Assembly (NCBI RefSeq): GCF_014648595.1
Contig: NZ_BMRK01000012.1
Coordinates: forward strand, 34,261 to 98,260
From: Nocardioides luteus
Lineage (GTDB): Bacteria; Actinomycetota; Actinomycetes; Propionibacteriales; Nocardioidaceae
Length of the DNA: 64,000 nucleotides
Direction: 5' to 3'
The position numbers and the translations under genes are program-made. This document shows positions 9,272-17,733 of the stretch, in pieces. The notes below the pieces were generated by a model that was not told where the DNA came from, did no database searches, and was given only the letters and a program-made list of their open reading frames with translations. The number at the start of each line of letters is the position of its first letter. Positions within the stretch are counted from its first letter, which is position 1.

Positions 9272-10444
9272 CTACTTCTCGACGGCGTGGGCGTTCTGCG
9301 GCGCCCTGACGTCCCGCCGGAGCGAGTCGCGGATGACGCGGGGACCGGAGGTCATCAGGGACCCGATCCGGAACGAGACCGAGCCGCGGGTGTCGGCGAG
9401 CGCCTGCTCGAGGCTGACGACCCGGTTGCGCAGCCGCTCACGCAGGGACGAGGTGGCCCCGGCGGCGGTCTCGACCGCACCCGGGAGATAGTCGGCCATG
9501 ATCTCGGCTCGCATCGGGCTCAGCGCGGCGTACTTCCACCAGCGCTCGGCGAAGTCGGCCGAGACGTCCAGCCAGGGCTTGCGCTTGTCGGCGAAGTGGA
9601 TGACGACCGGCGCGCTCATCGCCTCGTCGTACTCGGCCTGCGACCAGACCCGCTGGACGGCCGGCCTGCTCCAGAACTCCTCGACGTTCTTGGGGCCGTA
9701 CTTCGTCATCAGGTTGAAGCGGAACGGCAGGTGACGGATGCCGTCGTAGCAGACGATGTTGATGATGTCCTGGTCGTCGGAGTCGAACTGTCGCGCGGAG
9801 AGCCTGAGGAACTCCTCCACCAGCCCGTCCGTGCGCATCCTCGCCAGGTTCATCAGCATGACGCCGGAGTTGATGTAGCGGTCGAAGGAGGGCAGGCCCA
9901 TCTTCTGGGCGACCTCGTCCGGTCGCAGGTGGTAGACGGCGGCCGGCACGCCGGCGACGTAGACGTCGTCGACGTCCTGCTCGAAGAGGACGGAGAGGTC
10001 GCTCTCGATGACGGTGTCGACGTCGAGATAGACGATCCGGTCGAGCTCGGGGAAGAGGTCGGGCAGCTTGAGCCGGAAGTACGCCGGGGCGGTGAGGTGG
10101 GAAGTGCTGACCGTGACGCCCTCGAAGTCGGCGACCACCACGAAGGTGATCGTGGTGCCCGGGTAGCGGTTCTCCAGCTCCAGGATCCGGTCACGGACCT
10201 CGGCCGGGTACTCCTCGGCCACCAGGATCTTGAGGTCGTACCCGGTCCCTGCCTGCGCGTTCTCCAGCAACGAGGTGATCGTCACCGCCATCGGCTTGGC
10301 GTAGTTGAGATCGGCGGCCATGGCGACCGGGATGGTCCGGGTCCGCGTGGTGCGGTCCTCGGCCGCCCGAGGGCGGGGTGGTTTCAGATCCTGCGTGCGC
10401 TTCGTGGGCGCATGATCGGAAACGGCGAGCTTGTGGGGAGCCAC
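9272..10444 (-). CDS. Family 8 glycosyltransferase with C-terminal coiled tail
   Basis: A 390-residue GT8 enzyme (LPS galactosyl-/glucosyltransferase type). Visible are PVAMAADLNYAKPMAVTITS, the metal-binding DxD in VYLDVDTVIESDL, INSGVMLMNL, and the closing HxxxKxKPW-like motif VIHFADKRKPW. The last 60 residues form a Leu/Arg helix ending in SVSFRIGSLM, a tail like those of other surface-polysaccharide enzymes. The start is GTG 10444, five bases after AAGGACAACAG; an upstream reading is poor in codon quality. First gene of the leftward glycan operon; 38 bp separate it from the fusion gene. Donor and acceptor are unknown. Confidence 0.85.
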   Translation of the reverse strand: MAPHKLAVSDHAPTKRTQDLKPPRPRAAEDRTTRTRTIPVAMAADLNYAKPMAVTITSLLENAQAGTGYDLKILVAEEYPAEVRDRILELENRYPGTTITFVVVADFEGVTVSTSHLTAPAYFRLKLPDLFPELDRIVYLDVDTVIESDLSVLFEQDVDDVYVAGVPAAVYHLRPDEVAQKMGLPSFDRYINSGVMLMNLARMRTDGLVEEFLRLSARQFDSDDQDIINIVCYDGIRHLPFRFNLMTKYGPKNVEEFWSRPAVQRVWSQAEYDEAMSAPVVIHFADKRKPWLDVSADFAERWWKYAALSPMRAEIMADYLPGAVETAAGATSSLRERLRNRVVSLEQALADTRGSVSFRIGSLMTSGPRVIRDSLRRDVRAPQNAHAVEK

Positions 10445-10750
10445 CTGTTGTCCTTGTCGAGCAGTCAACCGCCCGACGGCGTGGAGTGGTGGTTCACGCC
10501 GGTGTGGGGGTCTTGGTTCCGTCTTCCCGAGATCCGGGTGACCACGTCGCCACCCTGAACCGCCGGCCCGAACGCAGCGGTGCTCGCCTGTCTGCTGGCC
10601 GGCACAGAATCTCCGCACCCAGGACGAACGGCCCAGAGATTAACCCAGCCGACATCGATTTCTTCAACAAACGACGGTGATCTGGAGAAGTGTCATGAGG
10701 CCGCAACATTCGCCTGGCTCGAAGGGGTGGTGAGGCATGGCCCGGACGGG
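10445..10750. other. Noncoding interval between mutM and the GT8 operon
   Basis: About 306 bp without a credible gene. It holds the presumed promoter and a roughly 190-base leader of the GT8 operon and the 3' flank of mutM. It includes the lowest-GC patch of the neighbourhood at 10638-10680. I saw no strong terminator hairpin for mutM. Confidence 0.5.
10638..10667 (-). promoter_or_regulatory. Candidate promoter of the GT8 glycan operon
   Basis: On the minus strand TTGAAG (10667-10662) and TTAATC (10643-10638) are spaced by 18 bases in a local AT-rich patch. Moderate consensus match; the leader to the GTG start would be about 190 bases. Confidence 0.35.
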
Positions 10751-11731
10751 CTATCTCGCCGGGCTCCTGCGGTTTCGCGGCGCAGGCTGGCACTTCGGGC
10801 AGAAGAAGGACGAGCGGTTCATGAAGGCGACCCGGCGGATCGGGGTGCCACACCGGTCACACGGCTCGCCCTCACGTCCGTACGCAGCCAGCGACCGCTC
10901 GAAGTAGCCGGACTGGCCGTTGACGTTGACGTAGAGGGCGTCGAAGGAGGTGCCGCCCTGACCCAGCGCCTCGAGCATCACCTCGCGTACGTGGCCGAGG
11001 AGCTCGCGCACCTTCGGACGGCTCAGCCGGTCACCCGGACGCTCGCCGTGGAGCTTGGCGCGCCACAGCGCCTCGTCGGCGTAGATGTTGCCGACGCCGC
11101 TGATCACGGTCTGGTTGAGGAGGATGCGCTTGATGCCGCTGGCCGAGCGGCGGATGCGGGCCACGACGGCCTCGGGGTCGAAGGCGTCCTCGAGCGGGTC
11201 GGGGGCGATGTGGGCGATCTCCGGCGGGAGCTCGGCTCCCCCGGGGCTGATCGAGAGGCCGCCGAACATGCGCTGGTCGACGAAGCGGAGCTCCATCATC
11301 CCGTCGGTCGAGCCGCCGGAGCTGCCAGGCGGAGGCGTGTCGAGACCAACACGGTCCCCGGTGGCGCTCGAGCCGACCGTGTTGGTCTCGACACCGGCTC
11401 GCTGGCGCTCGCCGGGCTCGACCAGCAGCGAAAGGCGAACGCGCAGATGGCGCTCGTCGGGCGAGGTCGGCGGCTGGACGAGCATCTGGCCGCTCATCCC
11501 GAGGTGGGCCATCAGCGCGTCACCCGAGTCCAGCGGGAGCCAGAGGTATTTGCCGCGACGACGGGCGCCGGTGATGACGCGGCCGGCCAGCTCCTCGGCG
11601 AAGGCGGAGGAGCCGGCGAGATGGCGGCGGACGGGCCGCGGGTGGAGGACCTCGACGGCGAGGATGCGCGAGCCGAGCACATGCCGCTCGAGGCCCGCGC
11701 GTACGACCTCGACCTCGGGGAGCTCGGGCAT
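10751..11731 (-). CDS. mutM: Formamidopyrimidine-DNA glycosylase (Fpg/MutM) with an in-frame palindromic insertion
   Basis: Excises oxidised purines such as 8-oxoguanine and nicks the abasic site. The catalytic N-terminal Pro is in PELPEVEVV, Lys in RRGKYLWL, the H2TH region in [17 protein letters not shown], and the zinc finger in CDRCG...FFCPKC at the C-terminus. At 326 residues it is about 35-40 longer than usual. The excess is residues about 102-142 ([10 protein letters not shown]...[10 protein letters not shown]), low-complexity and encoded by a repeat that also occurs outside genes (11306-11426). It falls between beta strands, after LRVRLSL and before [13 protein letters not shown], so activity may be kept. 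Six bases separate it from rnc. Confidence 0.95.
   Translation of the reverse strand: MPELPEVEVVRAGLERHVLGSRILAVEVLHPRPVRRHLAGSSAFAEELAGRVITGARRRGKYLWLPLDSGDALMAHLGMSGQMLVQPPTSPDERHLRVRLSLLVEPGERQRAGVETNTVGSSATGDRVGLDTPPPGSSGGSTDGMMELRFVDQRMFGGLSISPGGAELPPEIAHIAPDPLEDAFDPEAVVARIRRSASGIKRILLNQTVISGVGNIYADEALWRAKLHGERPGDRLSRPKVRELLGHVREVMLEALGQGGTSFDALYVNVNGQSGYFERSLAAYGREGEPCDRCGTPIRRVAFMNRSSFFCPKCQPAPRNRRSPAR
11306..11426. repeat. Palindromic repeat inserted inside mutM
   Basis: A perfect 19-bp inverted pair (GTGTCGAGACCAACACGGT at 11337-11355, its complement at 11376-11394) lies within the mutM reading frame. Positions 11306-11352 match the intergenic copy at 62663-62709 with only two differences in 47 bases, and the other flank (to CTCGACCAGC at 11426) matches the other end of that copy. 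The coding frame stays open through it. Confidence 0.9.
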
Positions 11732-11737
11732 CGCCGG

Positions 11738-12439
11738 CTAGGCGGTCGTGGCCGGGTCGGTGGCCTTGATCTCGCCGTAGGCGGTCTCCGCAGCGGCCTG
11801 CTCGGCCTCCTTCTTGGAGCGGCCGACGCCGTTGCCGTAGAGCTGCTCGCCGACGCGGACCTTCGCGGTGAAGGTCTTCATGTGGTCGGGACCCTCGTCG
11901 GTGATGACGTATTCGGGCACGCCCAGGGACCGCTCGGCGGCGAGCTCCTGCAGGGAGGTCTTCCAGTCGAGACCGGCTCCCAGGTCGGAGGCCTTCGCGA
12001 TGAGCGGGTCGAAGAGCCGGTGGACCAGCACCGAGGAGACCTCGATGCCACCGGAGAGGTGAACCGCTCCGATCACCGCTTCCACGGTGTCGGAGACGAT
12101 CGAGGCCTTCTCGCGCCCACCCGTGGCCTCCTCGCCGCGGCCCAGCTTGATGTGCTGGCCGAGACCGATGGCCTGACCGACCTCGGCCAGAGCGCGGGCG
12201 TTCACGACCGCCGCCCGCAGCTTGGCGAGCTTGCCCTCGGGCAGGTCGGGGTGGATCCGATAGAGCGTCTCGGTGACCACGACCCCGAGAACCGAGTCGC
12301 CCAGGAACTCCAGGCGCTCGTTGGTGGGCAGGCCACCGTTCTCGTAGGCGTAGGACCGATGCGTGAGCGAACGCTCAAGCAGCTCGGGGTCCAGAATCGG
12401 ATCCCCGAGCGCTTTGCGAAGCTCGGCGTAGTTGGTCAG
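11738..12439 (-). CDS. rnc: Ribonuclease III, apparently with a CTG start
   Basis: Cleaves double-stranded RNA in rRNA and mRNA processing. The signature [13 protein letters not shown] lies at residues about 38-50, the second acidic site in DTVEAVIGA, and the dsRNA-binding domain in the last 70 residues ([12 protein letters not shown]...[13 protein letters not shown]). Full homology needs translation from about [14 protein letters not shown], but between the in-frame TGA at 12460 and this point there is no ATG, GTG or TTG in any frame. The first canonical in-frame start, GTG 12280, would remove the signature motif. I place the start at CTG 12439, giving 233 residues, the usual length. Lies 20 bp after rpmF and 6 bp before mutM. 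Confidence 0.85.
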   Translation of the reverse strand: MTNYAELRKALGDPILDPELLERSLTHRSYAYENGGLPTNERLEFLGDSVLGVVVTETLYRIHPDLPEGKLAKLRAAVVNARALAEVGQAIGLGQHIKLGRGEEATGGREKASIVSDTVEAVIGAVHLSGGIEVSSVLVHRLFDPLIAKASDLGAGLDWKTSLQELAAERSLGVPEYVITDEGPDHMKTFTAKVRVGEQLYGNGVGRSKKEAEQAAAETAYGEIKATDPATTA

Positions 12440-12459
12440 GAGACTAACCGCGTGTCAGA

Positions 12460-12645
12460 TCAGAGGACCTGGCGACGCTCGGCGCGAGCGCCGTACTGGC
12501 CGCACTCGCCGCACGCACGGTGCGGGAGGTGCTTGGCGCCGCAGGCGGGGTTCGCGCACGTCACCAGGGTCGGCGCAACGGCCTTCCAGGCCGAGCGGCG
12601 GTGACGGGTGTTGCTGCGCGACATCTTCCGCTTCGGGACAGCCAC
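12460..12645 (-). CDS. rpmF: Ribosomal protein bL32, zinc-ribbon form
   Basis: A 61-residue large-subunit protein beginning [21 protein letters not shown]. The C-terminal half has CANPACG and CGECG, the four cysteines of the zinc-binding form of L32. GTG start, preceded by AGGAGAAAACA. It sits between the DUF177 gene and rnc, the usual bacterial order; a small hairpin (12666-12684, CCGGTCG/CGACCGG) lies just upstream in the 66-bp gap. Confidence 0.97.
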   Translation of the reverse strand: MAVPKRKMSRSNTRHRRSAWKAVAPTLVTCANPACGAKHLPHRACGECGQYGARAERRQVL

Positions 12646-12711
12646 TGTTTTCTCCTCTTATTCGGCCGGTCGGATCTCGACCGGCTACGTAAGCCTGATT
12701 GCTGATGAACT

Positions 12712-13275
12712 CTAGTTGCTGGGGTCATCCTTGAGCGAAGCCAGCCCCGCCCAGCGCGGGTCGATCTTCTCACCGTGGTCGTGCCCGGGCTCGTCCGCGA
12801 GCCGCGCCCCACACTCGGGGCACAGTCCCGGACAGTCGTCCTGGCACATCGGCTGGAACGGCAGTGCGAGCACCACCGCATCCCTGATCACCGGCTCGAG
12901 GTCGAGCAGGTCGCCCTCGGTCCGGCTGGTCTCGTCGTCCTCGCCCTCCGGGCCGGTGTCCTGGCCGTCACGCGAGTCGTTGTAGACGTACAGCTCCTGG
13001 ATGTCGACCTCGACCTCGTCGTGGATCGGCTCCAGGCACCGCACGCACTCGCCCTCGAGGCCGGCGAAAGCCGTCCCCGTGACCAGCACACCCTCCATGA
13101 CCGCCTCGAGACGCAGGTCGAGCTCGACCGGCGATCCCTCGGGGACAGAGAGGACTTCGATGCCAAGATCCGCCGGCGCCGGCGCCGTCAGTTCGACGTG
13201 ACGCTCGGACCCCGGGCGGCGGCCGAGCTCGCGAGTATCGAGCACGAGCGGCGCTCTCGGGTCCAGGCCAGTCAT
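12712..13275 (-). CDS. DUF177 (YceD-type) protein
   Basis: A 187-residue acidic cytoplasmic protein of the family always found next to rpmF, thought to take part in 23S rRNA or 50S subunit metabolism. The family core is seen in GTAFAGLEGECVRCLEPI, followed by an Asp/Glu-rich loop (DSRDGQDTGPEGEDDE), and a C-terminal CQDDCPGLCPECG cysteine cluster that may bind zinc. ATG start preceded by GGAAG at a good distance. Probably transcribed with rpmF, rnc and mutM. Confidence 0.9.
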   Translation of the reverse strand: MTGLDPRAPLVLDTRELGRRPGSERHVELTAPAPADLGIEVLSVPEGSPVELDLRLEAVMEGVLVTGTAFAGLEGECVRCLEPIHDEVEVDIQELYVYNDSRDGQDTGPEGEDDETSRTEGDLLDLEPVIRDAVVLALPFQPMCQDDCPGLCPECGARLADEPGHDHGEKIDPRWAGLASLKDDPSN

Positions 13276-13315
13276 GTTTCACTTCCGGATGAGGGCACGA
13301 CAGATCGAAAGAATC

Positions 13316-14707
13316 CTAACGGGAGCGGGCGACACCGACCAAAAGGACGGTCACGACCGCGGCCGCGCAGGCCACCCCGCCGACGCCCGCCGCAGCCCAG
13401 GCGGCCGTCTGGAAGACCGGCGCGGTGGCCAGGTCGCCGCCCGACGGGTTCGGCGGTGCGATGTGGGCGACGAAGAGGGTGAACATCGCTGCCGCCCAGA
13501 TCGCCACCAGCGGCCCCGCCAGGCGCGGGGTCACCGCGAGGCCGAGCGCGGTGAGCAGGCTGGAGACCACGGTGAGCGGCACGAGGTAGCGCCAGTACGC
13601 TCCCCCGCCCCCGGCCGCGTAGTCGAGCTGGATCGCGACGATGACGACGGCGAGGGCGAGCAGCAGCAGCGCGGTGGCGACCCGGACCGGGTCGCGGCGG
13701 GCCCGGGAGAGCGCCCGGAGGGCGACGACCAGCCCGACCAGGAGCGGGGCGACGGTGAGGATCGCGCCGAGGGTCACGTGCTCCTGGAGTGACGGCGGGA
13801 TCAGCAGCTGGCGCCAGATCTCGGGGTCGGTGGCGACATCCAGCACGGGGCGTACCTCCCGGGCCTCGAGCGGGCCACCGGCCTTGCCGACGAGGTCGGT
13901 CTGCATGCCGGACCAGTTGCCGGTGTCGCGGAAGTTGCGCAGGTAGAACCAGATGTTGGCGGCGACGGCGAGGAGCACGCCGAGGCTCAGCCGCCAGATG
14001 GCCGCCCAGTCGCGTCGCGCGCCGGCGAAGAGCCAGACCAGCCCGAGGGTGGTCGCGCACAGGCCGATGAAGACGACACCGGGGAGCCGGGTGCCGAGGG
14101 CGGCCGCGGCGTACAGGGCGAAGAGGACGATCCCCCGGGTCCTGGGTCCGTGACGGAGCAACCAGACCGTCTGCCCGACCAGCAGGGTCGCCCACAGCAC
14201 GAACAGGTTGTCGTTGAAGACGACGCCGCCGAGCCTGGTCAGGGCGGGGCTGAGCGCGGTCACGAGACCGGCCGCGAGCGCCACCTCCGGGCGGCTCGGG
14301 ACGATCACCCTGGTCGTCCACATCACCGCGACGACGACCAGGCAGGTGATCACGGCGGAGATGCCACGGGCCGCCATGCCTGCGGCGAGGAGGTGTCCGG
14401 CGTCGGTCAGCGGGCCGACGACCGGGGCGAGCAGGAGGTAGAAGAGCGGCGGATGCTGACCGGTCCAGTCGAAGGGCAGCGTGTAGCCCCAGATCTGCGG
14501 CATCCGCATCGGGTCGCCCACGCTGATCAGGGTGCCGTGCCAGAGCTGGTAGGCGTGGTCGACGTGAGCGACCTCGTCCTTGGTGCCGTAGAGCGGCGAG
14601 GAGAGCGCGTAGCCCGCGCACACTCCCGCGCAGGTGAGGAGGTTGGCGATCAGGCCGGCGGCCCAGAGCCGGGGCGTGGGCGGTTCGGTCGGCCGGGCGG
14701 TGGGCAC
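13316..14707 (-). CDS. Polytopic membrane protein, DUF2142/GT39-like
   Basis: A 463-residue protein with about 11-12 membrane segments. The motifs GTKDEVAHVDHAYQLW near residue 40, HPPLFYLLLAP near residue 88, the loop NIWFYLRNFRDTGNW and a late WRYLVPLTV match the layout of DUF2142 and ArnT/PMT-like GT-C proteins, which use polyprenyl-phosphate sugars at the outer membrane face. The GTG start at 14707 follows GGGAG by six bases and overlaps the previous gene by 58 bp. Paralogous in layout to the gene at 24386. Function in surface glycosylation is inferred. Confidence 0.75.
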   Translation of the reverse strand: MPTARPTEPPTPRLWAAGLIANLLTCAGVCAGYALSSPLYGTKDEVAHVDHAYQLWHGTLISVGDPMRMPQIWGYTLPFDWTGQHPPLFYLLLAPVVGPLTDAGHLLAAGMAARGISAVITCLVVVAVMWTTRVIVPSRPEVALAAGLVTALSPALTRLGGVVFNDNLFVLWATLLVGQTVWLLRHGPRTRGIVLFALYAAAALGTRLPGVVFIGLCATTLGLVWLFAGARRDWAAIWRLSLGVLLAVAANIWFYLRNFRDTGNWSGMQTDLVGKAGGPLEAREVRPVLDVATDPEIWRQLLIPPSLQEHVTLGAILTVAPLLVGLVVALRALSRARRDPVRVATALLLLALAVVIVAIQLDYAAGGGGAYWRYLVPLTVVSSLLTALGLAVTPRLAGPLVAIWAAAMFTLFVAHIAPPNPSGGDLATAPVFQTAAWAAAGVGGVACAAAVVTVLLVGVARSR

Positions 14708-15660
14708 AGAGAGCTCCCGAGGGGTTCGTCGGTCGTGGACGGGGCAGGAAGGTCGCCGGCGCGGCGGGTCAGGAAGGCGGCGACGAGAGCGACCGCGACA
14801 TCGGCCAGGACGGCGATCCCGCGGGCGAGGAGGGCGACGAGCAGTGCCAGCCCGGGTGGCAGGACGCCGGAGAGCGCGACGACGAGGACGGCCTCGCGCA
14901 GCCCGGCGCCGGCCGGGAGCCCGATCGCCGCCATGCCGAGGCTGAAGCCCAGCGCGTAGCCCCCGACGCTGGCCATCAGCGAGGGCAGCGGGTCCCCGCC
15001 GAGCCCGACCACGACCACCCAGATCTGGAGGCCGAGAACGAGCCAGACCAGACCCTGCAGCAGCAGGCCCTTGCCGATGCCGCGCCAGGTGGGCAACACC
15101 TCGAGCGGAGCGCGCCGCAGCAGCCGCAGACCCGCGTTGACGACCTTGGCGAAGACCGGCGGGTGCAGCGCCACCAGGATCAGCGGCAGGAGCAGCACCG
15201 CCCACCAGTAGCGGACGAACGTCTCCCTCCCGAGGAACGGCATCAGCAGCACCGAGACCATCACCCCGGCGCCGACGGCGATGGCGAGCACGAGGACACC
15301 CTGGGTCAGGGAGGTACGCCTCGGCACCCGCTCCGCGCGAGCCAGCTCCATCTGACCGACGATCGTCCACAGCGAGCCGGGCAGGTACTTCCCGAGCTGG
15401 CTGACGTAGAAGATCCGGGCGGCGGGCACCAGCGGCAGCGGCGAGCCGAGGTCGGCGAGCACCACCCGCCATATCTGCAGGGCGATCCCCTGGGCGATCA
15501 CGGTCAGCACGAAGGCGACGGCGAGCACCCACGGCGGCAGCTCCTCGAAGCCGCGCACCAGGGCGTCCCAGTTGCGGTGGATCGCGTAGGCGGCCACCGC
15601 GACGACGATCGCGACGACCACCGCCTTGAGCGGCACCGCCTTCGTCCAGCCTCGGCCCAC
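14650..15660 (-). CDS. Lysylphosphatidylglycerol-synthase-type integral membrane protein (UPF0104)
   Basis: A 336-residue protein with about 8 membrane segments, of the family containing the flippase part of MprF and archaeal AglD. Typical are IFYVSQLGKYLPGSLWTIVGQMELAR near residue 80 and IGLPAGAGLREAVLV near residue 265. Members are thought to move lipids or polyprenyl-linked glycans across the membrane. Starts at GTG 15660 after GGAAGG; longer readings enter the divergent gene. Overlaps the next gene by 58 bp. It is a clear paralog of the gene at 21686 (shared YVSQLGKYLPGS). Confidence 0.8.
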   Translation of the reverse strand: MGRGWTKAVPLKAVVVAIVVAVAAYAIHRNWDALVRGFEELPPWVLAVAFVLTVIAQGIALQIWRVVLADLGSPLPLVPAARIFYVSQLGKYLPGSLWTIVGQMELARAERVPRRTSLTQGVLVLAIAVGAGVMVSVLLMPFLGRETFVRYWWAVLLLPLILVALHPPVFAKVVNAGLRLLRRAPLEVLPTWRGIGKGLLLQGLVWLVLGLQIWVVVVGLGGDPLPSLMASVGGYALGFSLGMAAIGLPAGAGLREAVLVVALSGVLPPGLALLVALLARGIAVLADVAVALVAAFLTRRAGDLPAPSTTDEPLGSSLCPPPGRPNRPRPGSGPPA

Positions 15661-15754
15661 ACGTCCTTCCTGGCAGCACTTTTCGGGCGCCGGCATCGCG
15701 GATGCGGGGTGTGCTGCTCGATCTCCCCTTGATCGCGAGCCTAACGTTGAGGTG

Positions 15755-16861
15755 ATGCACATCGTCGCCTTCGGCACCTACGACGTGGCCTCCCATCCGC
15801 GGGTCGCGGTACTCATCGAGGGCTTGCGCGCCTGTGGGGCGAAGGTGACGGAGGTCAACCGGCCGCTGGGTCTGGACACCGCCGCCCGGGTCGCGATCCT
15901 GCGCCAGCCGTGGCGCCTGCCGCTGCTCGTGCTGCGGCTGCTGGCCTGCTGGAGCGGCCTCGCGCTGGCGACGGTGCGTCGGCGCCGCCACCGGCGTCCC
16001 GACGCCGTGCTGGTCGGCTATCTGGGCCACTTCGACGTGCACCTGGCCCGCCTCCTGCATCCCCGCGCCACCATCCTCCTCGACCACATGGTCTCCGCCG
16101 CCGGGGTCGCCACCAACCGGCGCCTGGCCGGGTCGGACGGGCTGAAGCTGCGCCTGATGAAGGCGATCGACGCGCTGGCGCTCCGCCAGGCCGACGTCGT
16201 CATCGTGGACACGGTCGAGCAGCAGCGGGCGCTGCCCGAGGACGTACGCCGCCGCTCGGTCGTCTGCCCGGTGGGCGCCACCGCGGAGTGGTTCGACGCG
16301 GGCGCCAAGGCGCTCGAGCGGCCCACCGAGGCGCCGCTGCACGCGGTCTTCGTCGGCCTCTTCTCCCCCACCCACGGTGCTCCGGTGATCGCCGACGCCC
16401 TCGACATCCTCGCCGAGGACGAGCGGATCGAGGTGACGATGGTGGGCCAGGGCCAGCAGTACGAGGAGGCCCGGCGGCTCGCCGCCGCGAACCCGCGGGT
16501 CTCCTGGGTCGACTGGGTCGACGCCGAGGAGCTGCCCGACTTCGTGGCCGGGTTCGATGTGAGCCTCGGCATCTTCGGCACCGTCCCGCAGGCCCGCCGG
16601 GTCGTGCCCAACAAGGCCTTCCAGGGCGCCGCGGCCGGTGCCGTGGTCGTCACCTCCGACACCGAGCCCCAGCGGCGGATGCTGGAGGAAGCCGCCCTGC
16701 TGGTCTCCCCCGGCAGCGCCGAGGAGCTGGCCGCGGCACTCATCAAGCTTGCCGACGACCCGAGCGAGGCCCAGCGGCTGCGCGAGGCCGCCTACGAGCA
16801 GGCGCTGGAGCACTACACCCCGGAGGCCGTCGCCTCGCCGATCCTCGAACGCCTCGGCTGA
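15755..16861 (+). CDS. Family 4 glycosyltransferase
   Basis: A 368-residue GT-B enzyme. The N-terminal domain begins MHIVAFGTYDVASHPRVAVL; the C-terminal domain has HAVFVGLFSPTHGAPV, a WVDWVDAEELPDFVAGFDVSLG loop and VVPNKAFQGAAAGAVVVTSD with the donor-binding region. Typical of transferases that extend a lipid-linked or wall glycan at the cytoplasmic face. GAGG lies close to the start; GTG 15752 directly before the ATG is an in-frame alternative. First gene of a rightward series, with a methyltransferase 23 bp downstream; divergent from the UPF0104 gene. Confidence 0.85.
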   Translation: MHIVAFGTYDVASHPRVAVLIEGLRACGAKVTEVNRPLGLDTAARVAILRQPWRLPLLVLRLLACWSGLALATVRRRRHRRPDAVLVGYLGHFDVHLARLLHPRATILLDHMVSAAGVATNRRLAGSDGLKLRLMKAIDALALRQADVVIVDTVEQQRALPEDVRRRSVVCPVGATAEWFDAGAKALERPTEAPLHAVFVGLFSPTHGAPVIADALDILAEDERIEVTMVGQGQQYEEARRLAAANPRVSWVDWVDAEELPDFVAGFDVSLGIFGTVPQARRVVPNKAFQGAAAGAVVVTSDTEPQRRMLEEAALLVSPGSAEELAAALIKLADDPSEAQRLREAAYEQALEHYTPEAVASPILERLG

Positions 16862-16884
16862 TCCGCCCCGACCCCAGGACCCAG

Positions 16885-17640
16885 ATGACGCTCACCCGCA
16901 CCGACCGCCCGCTGCCGCCGCTCGCGCCCCGCGCCTGGCTGCGCTACGACGTGGTCAGCCGCATCATCGACCGGCTGGCACCGGCCACGGCGCTGGAGAT
17001 CGGCTGCGGCCAGGGGGCGTTCGGCGCCCGTCTCGCCATGCGCGCCGACTACCTGGGCGTCGAGCCCGACGGGGACTCTTTCACCGTGGCGTACGAGCGC
17101 ATCACCGTGCTCGGTGGCACCGTGCTGAACGCGATGTCCTCCGAGCTGGAGCCCGGGCCGGGGTACGACCTGGTCTGTGCCTTCGAGGTGCTCGAGCACA
17201 TCGAGGACGACAAGGGTGCGCTGGCCGAGTGGGTCACCCATGTTCGGCCCGGAGGCCAGCTGGTGCTCTCGGTGCCGGCCTTCCAGGAGCGGTTCGGGCC
17301 GATGGACCGGCACGCCGGCCACTTCCGCCGCTACAGCCCCGCCGAGCTCACCGAGCGGCTCGAGGCGGCAGGCCTCGTGGACGTCGAGATCACCGTCTAC
17401 GGCTGGCCGCTGGGCTACGCGCTCGAGGCGGTCCGCAACCGGATCGACGCCCGGAAGCTGGAGAAGGTCGGTGACCTGACTCCCGAGGAGCTCACCCGCT
17501 CCACGGGGCGTACCTTCCAGCCCAGCGGCCGGGTCAGGGGCGCAGCCATCGCGCTCGCGACCAGCCCGTTCATGGCGCTGCAGCGGCTGCGGCCCGACAC
17601 CGGCACCGGGCTGGTGGCCGTCGCGACGAAGCGGGGCTGA
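16885..17640 (+). CDS. Class I SAM-dependent methyltransferase
   Basis: A 251-residue methyltransferase. Motif I is ATALEIGCGQGAFGARLA near residue 34, the post-I acidic residue is in YLGVEPD, and motif IV is in YDLVCAFEVLEHIEDDKGAL; HFRRYSPAELTERLEAAGL follows as in UbiG/COQ5-like enzymes acting on lipids or sugars. ATG start with AGGA six bases before. Located between GT4 and YfhO-like genes, so the substrate is probably a glycan or its lipid carrier; this is inference. Confidence 0.85.
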   Translation: MTLTRTDRPLPPLAPRAWLRYDVVSRIIDRLAPATALEIGCGQGAFGARLAMRADYLGVEPDGDSFTVAYERITVLGGTVLNAMSSELEPGPGYDLVCAFEVLEHIEDDKGALAEWVTHVRPGGQLVLSVPAFQERFGPMDRHAGHFRRYSPAELTERLEAAGLVDVEITVYGWPLGYALEAVRNRIDARKLEKVGDLTPEELTRSTGRTFQPSGRVRGAAIALATSPFMALQRLRPDTGTGLVAVATKRG

Positions 17641-17733
17641 TCCGCCAGCCGGGCAGGTAGTCGGGTAAGACTTGGGCGACCTCCCGCGCGCGCTACCGGC
17701 GCTCGGTGCCGACTACTCATAGATTTCCCGCTT

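Noticed and set aside
12280-12280. GTG 12280 as rnc start
   Set aside because: It would delete the [10 protein letters not shown] catalytic signature, giving a 180-residue non-functional enzyme.
13316-16813. Single 1165-residue leftward protein
   Set aside because: Only its last 463 residues are real; the rest is the antisense or wrong frame of the UPF0104 and GT4 genes.
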